A stretch of DNA of 45,291 bases from JAHCIE01 sp034431435. Lineage in GTDB: Bacteria > Chloroflexota > Anaerolineae > Epilineales > JAHCIE01. Of the stretch, positions 15,885 through 22,851 are shown in pieces. Below the pieces are notes generated by a model. It was given only the letters and a program-made list of their open reading frames with translations. It was not told where the DNA came from and ran no database searches. The stretch's first letter is position 1, and every line of letters starts with the position of its first letter. Made by a program: the position numbers and the translations under genes. The stretch is taken from NCBI GenBank assembly GCA_034431435.1, contig DAOUDG010000028.1, positions 1 to 45,291 of the forward strand. Direction: 5' to 3'.

Positions 15885-17165
15885 GTGCCCTGTCGAGCAT
15901 GGCTTCAGCGCGTGACCCAGGTCCGTAGGCGCAGGCCCCCGTGCCTGCCCGCCGGGTTCCGGCGCTGGCCGTGGCGCACCGCCAACCCCTCCCCAACCCT
16001 TCCCGTAGGCGGGGAGGGGGCAGGACACTTCCCCCCACTCGCGGGGGGGCTGCGGGGGGGCGCGGGTCTGCTCCTACTATTCCTTCTCCTCGCCGCGTGG
16101 CTGGCGGGCGCAACGCCCGCCGTCGCGCAAGGCCCCGACAACCGCGTGGGGCTGGTCGTGCAGTTTGGCAACGGCGCGGTGTTCAGCCAGTGCTACGCCT
16201 ACACCGACGGCATGACCGGCCTGGACCTGCTGCGGCGGGCTGGCATCAACGCCGCCGTCGAGTACAGCAACATGGGCGCGCTGGTGTGCCGCATGAGCGC
16301 GCCCGAACTGGGGGCCGACGGCTGCGACTATCCGCATGAAGATTGCCTGTGCCAGGCCCGCAACCTGCCCTGGCGCTACTGGGCCTACTGGCGCTGGGAG
16401 GGCAGCGATTGGGCCTACTCGGACCGGGGCGCAGCGGGCCGCCGGTTGCAGCCCGGCGGCGTCGATGGCTGGGCCTGGGGCGTGGGAACCACCGACTTCG
16501 GGGTAAGGCCGCCGCGCCTGTCCTTCACCGATATCTGTCCGCCGCCCACGGCGACACCGCCGCCCCCGCCGCCCTCGGCCACCCCCGGACCGCCGAGCGG
16601 CGGCGCGCCGCCGTCGGCGACGCCGCGCCCGACCGCCACCCCACCGCCGACGGCTACCCCACCGCCGACAGCTACCGCCCTGCCCACGGTCACCCCCGTC
16701 GTCAGCAGCGAGCCGACGGCCACGCCGCCCCCCACGGCGACCCCGGCCGCCAGCGCCAGCGAGCCGACCGTCACCGCCTCGCCCACCGCGACGGTAGCCA
16801 TTGCGACTGCGACCAGCGCGCCCATCGCCCCAACCAGCGGGGCCGCACCGGCCACCATGCCGCCCACCGCCAGCGCGGCGGCGGCCCCCCTGCCGCCTTC
16901 GACGACGCCTCGCCCGACCGCCACCCGAACGGCAGCCACCGCCGTGGTCACGAGCGGAGCAGCCGCGACCGCCCCGCCGACGACCTCCCCAACCGCGACT
17001 CGCGCTGCGAGCGTCATCGATCTGTCGCGGCTCACGCCCCTCGCCACAGGCACGGCGAGCGACGGGCCGGGCGGCAGCGGTCCTCCAGTCGGCTACGCCA
17101 TCTTCGCTCTGATCGTCCTCGGCCTGGTAGGCGCGCTGGTCGTGCGCCAGCGGCGGGGAGCGTGA
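15885..17165 (+). CDS. Membrane-anchored DUF4430 protein with Thr/Pro-rich stalk
   Basis: A 426-residue surface protein. The hydrophobic export signal is unusually late (about 61-82, ending in AVAQ). DUF4430 spans about 86-205, with the same pattern as the upstream protein: Cys135, Cys147, Cys154, Cys156 and YWAYWRW at 165-171. A long Pro/Thr/Ala-rich stalk spans about 219-390. A C-terminal transmembrane helix (about 398-420) ends in RQRRGA. It probably holds a corrinoid-binding beta domain near the ECF transporter. The GTG start has GGAG (15874-15877) at 7 nt. Residues about 14-58 are encoded by repeat-like DNA (15925 to about 16058) that looks inserted in frame between the start and the signal peptide. 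It lies 14 nt after the preceding stop, in one operon. Confidence 0.82.
   Translation: MPCRAWLQRVTQVRRRRPPCLPAGFRRWPWRTANPSPTLPVGGEGAGHFPPLAGGLRGGAGLLLLFLLLAAWLAGATPAVAQGPDNRVGLVVQFGNGAVFSQCYAYTDGMTGLDLLRRAGINAAVEYSNMGALVCRMSAPELGADGCDYPHEDCLCQARNLPWRYWAYWRWEGSDWAYSDRGAAGRRLQPGGVDGWAWGVGTTDFGVRPPRLSFTDICPPPTATPPPPPPSATPGPPSGGAPPSATPRPTATPPPTATPPPTATALPTVTPVVSSEPTATPPPTATPAASASEPTVTASPTATVAIATATSAPIAPTSGAAPATMPPTASAAAAPLPPSTTPRPTATRTAATAVVTSGAAATAPPTTSPTATRAASVIDLSRLTPLATGTASDGPGGSGPPVGYAIFALIVLGLVGALVVRQRRGA
15925..15950 (+). repeat. Dispersed repeat copy inside the DUF4430 gene
   Basis: These 26 bp match 36307-36332 at 25 of 26 positions (core GCAGGCCCCCGTGCCTGCCC). That second copy is in an intergenic gap 20 kb away. 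The block is followed by CCCTCCCCAACCC and GGCGGGGAGGGGG, another palindromic pair typical of intergenic filler. Repeat material has therefore been accommodated in frame within a signal-peptide region. Confidence 0.7.
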
Positions 17166-17167
17166 CG

Positions 17168-18208
17168 ATGCTGCCTCGCCACCCGCTGGCCTGGCTGCTC
17201 TGGCTGGCCTTCGCCTTCGCCGCCGCCCTCACCACGCGCAATCCCCTGTACCTGGTGGTTGCGCTGCTGGCGCTGGCCGTCGTCTATCAGGCGGCGGGCG
17301 CGCGTAGCGCCACGGGTGCGGCGTGGAGCGCGTTCATCCGCGTCGGCATCTTCTTCGCCCTCGTCGGCGTCAGCTTCGACGCCCTGACCACCCATTTCGG
17401 CGATACGGTACTGTTCGCCCTGCCCGCCCACTGGCCCATAATCGGCGGCCCCATCACCCTGGAGGCCATCGCCCACGGCGTGACGGGTGTCATCCAGCTG
17501 GGCTGCCTGCTGGTGGCTGGCGCAACCTTCAGCCTCATGCTCGACACTGCTGCCCTGCTGCGCTACGTGCCCTCAGCCTTCTACCACGCGGGGCTGGTGC
17601 TGACCATCGGCCTGGCCTTCATCCCCCAGACCGTCGCCGCCTTTCAGAACATCCGCGACGCGCAGCGCGTGCGGGGCCATCAGTTCCGCGCCGCCCGCGA
17701 CCTGCTGCCCCTCATCGGGCCGCTGCTGACGACCGGTCTCGAACGCTCGATTCAGCTGGCCGAGAGCCTGGAGGCGCGGGGCCTCGGCTATGCCGAAGGC
17801 CCCGCGCGACCAGAATGGCAGCCACAGGCGGGCCTGCTCCTCGGCAGCCTCACCCTCGGCGCGGCCCTCTTCAGCCTCGGCTACTGGGGTCGGCAGCCCT
17901 GGCTACTGGCCCTCGGCGTCGCGGGCGCGGCCCTCCTGGTGTGGACGCTGCGCCGCCTCGCGCCCACCACCCGCCGCAGTCGTTACCGCCGCCTGGCCTG
18001 GACTGCGGCCGACATCGCACTCGGCCTGGCGAGCGGCGCGGGCATGGCTGCCCTGCTCGCCATCCAGGCCGCCAATCCGCTGGCCCTGTTCTACACGCCG
18101 TACCCGGCCCTGTCCTGGCCCCCCTTCAACCCGTGGCTCGCCCTGGTGTATCTGCTCCTGCTGGCCCCGCTCGCGCCCGGCCTGCTCCGAAAGGAGGGCG
18201 GCCCATGA
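17168..18208 (+). CDS. ecfT: ECF transporter transmembrane component EcfT
   Basis: A 346-residue CbiQ/EcfT-family protein that couples the two ATPase subunits to the substrate-binding S component. The N-terminal half has about five membrane helices. The coupling-helix region contains two Arg-rich signatures, RDAQRVRGHQFR (about 167-178) and ESLEARGLGY, which correspond to the paired Ala-Arg-Gly motifs that dock onto EcfA/EcfA'. The C-terminal part has additional hydrophobic segments, making it longer than a typical EcfT of about 260 residues. ATG 17168 follows the previous stop by 2 nt, with GGGGAG at 17155-17160. Its own stop overlaps the ATPase start (ATGA), so the genes are translationally coupled. 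Confidence 0.9.
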   Translation: MLPRHPLAWLLWLAFAFAAALTTRNPLYLVVALLALAVVYQAAGARSATGAAWSAFIRVGIFFALVGVSFDALTTHFGDTVLFALPAHWPIIGGPITLEAIAHGVTGVIQLGCLLVAGATFSLMLDTAALLRYVPSAFYHAGLVLTIGLAFIPQTVAAFQNIRDAQRVRGHQFRAARDLLPLIGPLLTTGLERSIQLAESLEARGLGYAEGPARPEWQPQAGLLLGSLTLGAALFSLGYWGRQPWLLALGVAGAALLVWTLRRLAPTTRRSRYRRLAWTAADIALGLASGAGMAALLAIQAANPLALFYTPYPALSWPPFNPWLALVYLLLLAPLAPGLLRKEGGP

Positions 18209-19827
18209 TTCATCTGCGCGACGTGGTATATACCTACCCCGGCCAGTCATCGCCCGCCCTGGTCGACGTGACGCTGAACATCCCCAGCGGTAGCCTGACC
18301 CTGGTCGTGGGGCCGTCGGGCGAGGGCAAGTCCACCTTCCTGCGCACCCTCAACGGCCTCGTCCCCCATTTCTACGGCGGCCACTTCAGCGGGGAGGCGC
18401 GGGTAGCGGGCGTCGATCCAGTCGCGCTGACGCCGCGCCACATGGGTCGCCACGTCGGCTTCGTCTTCCAGGACCCCGAGTCCCAGTTCGTCGTCTCGCG
18501 CGTCGAGGACGAGCTGGCCTTTGGCATGGAGAACTTCGGCGTCGCTCCAACCGTAATGGCTGAGCGCATCGCATGGGGGCTGGACGCGCTGGGCATCGGC
18601 CATCTACGCGACCGCCGCGTCGAGACCCTGTCAGGCGGCGAGAAGCAGCGCGTTGCCATCGCCGCCGTACTGACCCTTCAGCCCGACGTGCTCGTCCTCG
18701 ACGAGCCAACCTCGCAGCTCGACCCCCTCGGTGCGGCGGATGTCCTCGCCGCCCTGGGCGACCTCCATCAGCGGGTGGGGGTGAGTGTTGTAGTGGCCGA
18801 GCACCGTGTCGAGCGCGTCGTGGCAAGCGCGAGCCACGTCCTGACCGTCAGCGGCGGGCGCGTCGCCGTCGGCGCGCCCCGCGAGCGGCTGGCCGGGCAT
18901 CCCCTGGCCCCGCCTGTCACCCGCCTGGGCGCAGCCCTGGGCTGGTATCCGACGCCGCTGACCCTTGCCGAGGCGCGTTCCCTGGTCGCCCACGACCCGT
19001 GCCTGCGCGCCGCCGTCCCACGCCCGTGGGCGGACGCGAGGGCCGCTGGCGACGCGCTGCTGGACATCCGTGACCTCCGCTTCGAGTATCCCGGCCTGAC
19101 CGCACTGCGCGGGGTAGACCTGACCGTCGCCGAAGGTGAGGTCGTGGCCCTGATGGGGCCGAACGGGGCGGGCAAGACAACCCTGCTCAGGCTGGCGATG
19201 GGCTTGCTCAAGCCGCGCCAGGGACTCGTTCGCATCGAGGGTGAGACCGTGCGCAGCGGCGACACGGCGCGGCTGGCGCGGCGCGTGGCCTACGTCCCCC
19301 AGGACCCTGGCGCGCTGCTCTTCGCCGACCGGGTGCGCGACGAAGTGAGCTTCACCCGCCGCGCCCAGGGGCTGGCGGGCGAGGGTGACATCCTGGCGCG
19401 ACTGGCGCTGACCGACCTGGCCGACGCCTACCCGCGTGACCTGAGCGTTGGGCAGCGGCAGCGGGTGGCCCTGGCCGCTGTGCTGGCGGCCGAGCCGCGC
19501 CTGCTGCTGCTGGACGAGCCGACGCGCGGCCTGGACACGCGGCAAAAGGCCGACCTGGCTGCCTTCCTGCGCGGCCAGGCGCGGCAAGGTTGCGCCGTGC
19601 TGCTCACCACCCACGACGTGGAGATGGCGGCGGCGGCCGCCGATCGGGTTGTCGTGCTGGACCGGGGGCAAGTGGTGGACGACGGGCTGACCGCCGACGT
19701 CATGTACCGGCGTCCCGTCCTGGCGAGTCAGGTCGCGCAGCTGTTCCCCGGCAGCGGCTGGCTGACCCCCGACGACGTGGTGCGGGCTATCGCCGCGAGC
19801 AGCCCGCGCGCTGAGGCGGCCGCATGA
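18205..19827 (+). CDS. ecfA: Fused ECF transporter ATPase (EcfA-EcfA')
   Basis: A 540-residue protein with two complete ABC ATPase domains in one chain, replacing the separate EcfA and EcfA' of most systems. Domain 1 has Walker A GPSGEGKST (36-44), Q-loop FQDPESQFV, signature LSGGEKQR and Walker B VLVLDEPTSQLD. Domain 2 (from about residue 285) has Walker A GPNGAGKTT (about 318-326), a variant signature LSVGQRQR and LLLLDEPTRGLD, followed by a switch His. It powers vitamin uptake at the inner face of the membrane. AAGGAGG (18191-18197) fixes the start. It overlaps both neighbours by 4 nt (ATGA at each junction), so T, A and S are made in coupled translation. Confidence 0.93.
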   Translation: MIHLRDVVYTYPGQSSPALVDVTLNIPSGSLTLVVGPSGEGKSTFLRTLNGLVPHFYGGHFSGEARVAGVDPVALTPRHMGRHVGFVFQDPESQFVVSRVEDELAFGMENFGVAPTVMAERIAWGLDALGIGHLRDRRVETLSGGEKQRVAIAAVLTLQPDVLVLDEPTSQLDPLGAADVLAALGDLHQRVGVSVVVAEHRVERVVASASHVLTVSGGRVAVGAPRERLAGHPLAPPVTRLGAALGWYPTPLTLAEARSLVAHDPCLRAAVPRPWADARAAGDALLDIRDLRFEYPGLTALRGVDLTVAEGEVVALMGPNGAGKTTLLRLAMGLLKPRQGLVRIEGETVRSGDTARLARRVAYVPQDPGALLFADRVRDEVSFTRRAQGLAGEGDILARLALTDLADAYPRDLSVGQRQRVALAAVLAAEPRLLLLDEPTRGLDTRQKADLAAFLRGQARQGCAVLLTTHDVEMAAAAADRVVVLDRGQVVDDGLTADVMYRRPVLASQVAQLFPGSGWLTPDDVVRAIAASSPRAEAAA

Positions 19828-20672
19828 TGGCGCGCTGGCTCCGCTGGGGCAGCCTGACGGTGGGGGCGGCGGCGGGCATCGCCGCCTTCCTCTACCCCTT
19901 CTTCCTGCCTGCCGCCCGCACCGCCAACCCGGACGCCGCCCACTCGGTCGACGCGCCCATCGCCTTCTTCGCCCTGCTGGGGCTGACCCTGGTGGCGACC
20001 CTGGCCGCCGTAGAGGCGCGCGGCTTCGACGCCAAGACGGTGGCCCTGCTGGGCGTGCTCGTCGCGATGAACGCCGCGCTGCGCATCGTGCCCGCCCCAG
20101 CCGGGGCGTCGGGCATGTTCTTCCTGCCTATCCTCGCGGGCTATGCCTTTGGGGCAGAGTTCGGCTTCCTGCTGGGGACGCTGAGCATGGCCGTGTCAGC
20201 CCTGGCGACGGGGGGTATCGGCCCGTGGCTGCCGTACCAGATGTGGGCGCTGGGCTGGCTAGGCTTGACGGCGGCCTGGCTGCCCAGGTTCCCCACCCGT
20301 CCGCGCCTGGAGGCCCTTGTTCTCGCCCTGTTCGGCGGTGCGTGGGGTTTTCTGTTCGGGGCCATCATGAATCTGTGGTTTTGGCCCTTCGTCGCGGGCG
20401 ACCCCGCCCAATCCTGGCAGGCGGGCCTCGGCGTGGCGGCCGCCGTCCAGCGCTACGCTGTATTTTATGTCACCACATCCCTATGGTGGGACCTAGCCGG
20501 TGCAGCCGTCAACTTCTTGGTGCTGTTCCTGTTCGCGCCACCTCTACTGCGCGTCCTGCGCCGCTTCCGCCGCCGCTTCGAGGTGCGCTACGGCCACCGA
20601 CCACCGACCACCGACCACGGCGCACCTCGCGCTAGTTCCCCCGACGTAGCCCGACTAGATAGAATGGGCTAG
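19824..20672 (+). CDS. ECF transporter S component, probably cobalamin or precursor-specific
   Basis: A 282-residue hydrophobic protein with about seven or eight membrane helices and the S-component hallmark segment FGAEFGFLLGTLSMAVSALA, followed by GGIGPWLPYQMWALGWLGL. I associate this family with CbrT/CblT-type cobalamin transporters. Substrate assignment rests on the B12 riboswitch at the head of the operon and on its DUF4430 neighbours, not on a residue signature. The last about 20 residues (HRPPTTDHGAP) are encoded by a tandem CCACCGA repeat (about 20595-20618), so the C-terminus appears to have run into intergenic filler. The start overlaps the ATPase stop (ATGA). Confidence 0.85.
   Translation: MMARWLRWGSLTVGAAAGIAAFLYPFFLPAARTANPDAAHSVDAPIAFFALLGLTLVATLAAVEARGFDAKTVALLGVLVAMNAALRIVPAPAGASGMFFLPILAGYAFGAEFGFLLGTLSMAVSALATGGIGPWLPYQMWALGWLGLTAAWLPRFPTRPRLEALVLALFGGAWGFLFGAIMNLWFWPFVAGDPAQSWQAGLGVAAAVQRYAVFYVTTSLWWDLAGAAVNFLVLFLFAPPLLRVLRRFRRRFEVRYGHRPPTTDHGAPRASSPDVARLDRMG
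20595..20618 (+). repeat. Tandem CCACCGA repeat at the 3' end of the S-component gene
   Basis: Three consecutive CCACCGA units, preceded by CGG and followed by CCACGG. The same CGACCACC word builds the large palindrome at 38816-38952. The units are translated as part of the S-component C-terminal tail. Confidence 0.6.
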
Positions 20673-20704
20673 ACTATTTATGCCATTCGGTCTGCTCTGT
20701 CTTC

Positions 20705-21856
20705 TCATGAGAACAGCGATAACTGGCGCGGCGCAGGCTTGCCGTCGAGCAGGATGTAGGGCACGGCGCGGGTGACGGTCACGCCCAGCCGCGCCAGATC
20801 CTCCACGGAGCAGATACGCCGAACCCGCCGCGCCGCGACCACGCGCTCGACCGACGTGGGGCCAACGCCAGGCACCCGCAGCAGCAACTCGCGGGGAGCC
20901 AGATTCACCTCCAACGGAAACAGGTCGGGGCGCGCATCGGCCCACGCCTGCTTGGGGTCGCGGTCGTCAGGCAGCCGCCCCCAAGCATCGAAGGGTAGTT
21001 CGTCCACAGCGAAGCCGTACAACCGCATCAGAAAGTCCGCCTGGTATAGATGCGCCTCACGGCGCGGGTTGGTGGGAGCCAGGCCGTCCAGGGGAGTATT
21101 GGGCACAGGTGAAAACGCGCTGTAGTACGCGCGCCACAACCCCGCCTTGCGATATAGCTCGTCGGTGCGCCGCAGCAAGTCGCGGTCCGTCTCGCCGCCG
21201 GGGCCGACAACGAACTGGGTCACGCGGCTGACGCGGCGACCGATGGTCGGGGCGAGGCGGGCCGCCAGCCGCAGCGGATTGAGCAGACTGTCCAGGTCCT
21301 TCGTGCCCGACAAGCGTTCCAGGGCGGCGGGCGTCGGGGCTTCCAGGTTGACCGACACCCGGTCGGCCAGCTGCATGCTGCGCTCGACAGCCGCCGCCGA
21401 CGCATTGGGCATCAGCTTGAGATGCAGGTAGCCGCGAAACTCGTACTCTCGGCGCAGAATCTCCGCCGTCGCCACGATACGCTCCTGGCTGTACTCGCCC
21501 TTGCCGACAATGCCCGAACTAAGGAACAGCCCCTGGATGCGCCCGGCGCGATAGAGCTGGTCCGTGGCCCGCGCAAGCTCCTCCGGTGTGAAGGCGGCGC
21601 GGCGAAAGTCACGCCCTGCGCGGAACGGGCAATAGTAGCAGTCCTTGGCGCACGCCGAGGTCTGAAGCACCTTGAGAATCGGAACCTTCTTGCCGTCGGA
21701 GCGCGTCAGCATCGAGATGGATCGGCCCAGCTCGACGGGCGCGCGCCCGTTGGGCAGGGGCTTGCCCGCCGTGGCGCACAGGTTCACCTGCGCCGCCTCG
21801 TCCACATCGAAGCCCGCCCCCGCACTCAACAGGTCCAGCTTCTGCTGTAACTCCAT
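20705..21856 (-). CDS. Putative DNA modification/repair radical SAM protein with C-terminal helix-hairpin-helix
   Basis: A 383-residue protein. The radical SAM cluster motif is C-x3-C-x2-C (Cys69, Cys73, Cys76; SACAKDCYYCPF). The barrel continues with GLFLSSGIVG and LKLMPNAS, and the C-terminus carries a helix-hairpin-helix DNA-binding element (LLRVPGVGPTSVERVVAAR, about 325-343). This matches the family usually annotated as a radical SAM protein linked to a UDG-like partner. Its reaction has not been shown, as far as I know. The usual small partner is not adjacent here, although a UDG-superfamily gene lies 13 kb away. The start has AGGTGG a few nt upstream. The hydrolase stop lies 30 nt upstream on the same strand, so the two could be co-transcribed. 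Confidence 0.88.
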   Translation of the reverse strand: MELQQKLDLLSAGAGFDVDEAAQVNLCATAGKPLPNGRAPVELGRSISMLTRSDGKKVPILKVLQTSACAKDCYYCPFRAGRDFRRAAFTPEELARATDQLYRAGRIQGLFLSSGIVGKGEYSQERIVATAEILRREYEFRGYLHLKLMPNASAAAVERSMQLADRVSVNLEAPTPAALERLSGTKDLDSLLNPLRLAARLAPTIGRRVSRVTQFVVGPGGETDRDLLRRTDELYRKAGLWRAYYSAFSPVPNTPLDGLAPTNPRREAHLYQADFLMRLYGFAVDELPFDAWGRLPDDRDPKQAWADARPDLFPLEVNLAPRELLLRVPGVGPTSVERVVAARRVRRICSVEDLARLGVTVTRAVPYILLDGKPAPRQLSLFS

Positions 21857-21886
21857 GAGGCCACCTCACACCCAGACCTGGCAGAT

Positions 21887-22732
21887 CTACCCTGTCACCG
21901 CTACCCCCGCCAGAAATTCCAGCACGATGCGGTTGAACTCAGCCGGCCGCTCCATGCTGACCATGTGGGCCACACCGGGGAACACGACCTTGCGCGCCCC
22001 CGCGATTCCCCGCGCCAGTTCCTCGCAGCCTGCCATGACCACGCTCTCGTCCAGGTCGCCGTATATGACCAGCGTCGGCGCGTGAATTTCCCCCAGCCGC
22101 ATCAGGGCGGGCGGCTCCAGCCCCTCGTAGGTTGGTTCCACCGGTTGATTACGCTGGGTAAACTGGATCATGGCCCGCAGTCGCTCCCGCACGCCCGCCT
22201 CGGCGCGACCCTCCGGCTGGCCGGGGCCATCCGCCCAATAGCGAACTTCGAGATCGGCGAGAGTGTCCAGGTCTCGCGCCTCCATCGCCGCCTCCATCGC
22301 CACCGACGCGGCCTGCTCGGCCGGCGTGATGAGCGCCTCCCAGCCCTCCAGCCCCTCGACACCGGAGGCGACGGGGATCAGCGCCGTCACCCGCTCCGGA
22401 TACTCCAGGCAGAAGTCAACGGCGATGCCGCCGCCCCGCGAAAGACCCATAACGTGGGCCTGCTCGACCCCAAGCCAGTCCAGCACGGCCGCCAGGTCAG
22501 CGCGGTCGGAGAACGTACCCGCCGCCGTCTCGCTGCGACCGTAGCCGCGCGTATCGAAGCGGATGACCCGGTAGTGGGGCGCAAAAGCGGCTACCTGCTC
22601 GTCCCACATGTGGTGGTCGGCCACACCCGCGTGAACGAGAACGAGGGGATGCCCCTGGCCCGTAACTTCGTAGTAAAGGCGGCCTCTATCCACGGGCGCA
22701 AACCCACTCTCGATGGGAGACGCAAGAGTCAT
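21887..22732 (-). CDS. Alpha/beta hydrolase
   Basis: A 281-residue soluble hydrolase of the haloperoxidase/3-oxoadipate enol-lactonase type. The oxyanion segment is LVLVHAG (30-36). The nucleophile is Ser98 in GLSRGGG, followed by a cap domain (about 125-195). The acid is in YGDLDESV, and the catalytic His in GVAHMVSMERP near the C-terminus. Substrate is not predictable. The ATG at 22732 is preceded by AAGGAAGG. An in-frame GTG/ATG pair 18-24 nt upstream would overlap that Shine-Dalgarno and is rejected. It has its own promoter immediately after the MFS stop (22847-22820), with a palindrome in the spacer, so it is probably regulated separately. Confidence 0.88.
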   Translation of the reverse strand: MTLASPIESGFAPVDRGRLYYEVTGQGHPLVLVHAGVADHHMWDEQVAAFAPHYRVIRFDTRGYGRSETAAGTFSDRADLAAVLDWLGVEQAHVMGLSRGGGIAVDFCLEYPERVTALIPVASGVEGLEGWEALITPAEQAASVAMEAAMEARDLDTLADLEVRYWADGPGQPEGRAEAGVRERLRAMIQFTQRNQPVEPTYEGLEPPALMRLGEIHAPTLVIYGDLDESVVMAGCEELARGIAGARKVVFPGVAHMVSMERPAEFNRIVLEFLAGVAVTG

Positions 22733-22819
22733 GTCACCTTCCTTCACCATACTCACGGGCAGAGGCGCGGGGGCGCGACCCGCCCGCGCTCAGAATGGCT
22801 GACGCCATCAGCCACGCCT

Positions 22820-22847
22820 AGTATAGCACAACCGTTCTGGTTGTCAA
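22820..22847 (-). promoter_or_regulatory. Sigma-70 promoter with operator-like palindrome in the spacer
   Basis: On the minus strand: perfect -35 TTGACA (22847-22842), 16-bp spacer, -10 TATACT (22825-22820). A perfect inverted repeat ACAACC-GTTCT-GGTTGT (22828-22844) fills the spacer and overlaps the -35 box by 3 nt, the position expected for a repressor or MerR-type activator. It drives the alpha/beta hydrolase gene, with the predicted start near 22813. Confidence 0.75.
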
Positions 22848-22851
22848 TCGG

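Noticed and set aside
16343..17167. Upstream extension of EcfT through the DUF4430 gene
   Set aside because: It is the +1 shadow of the Thr/Pro stalk. ATG 17168 has a Shine-Dalgarno and begins the membrane region.
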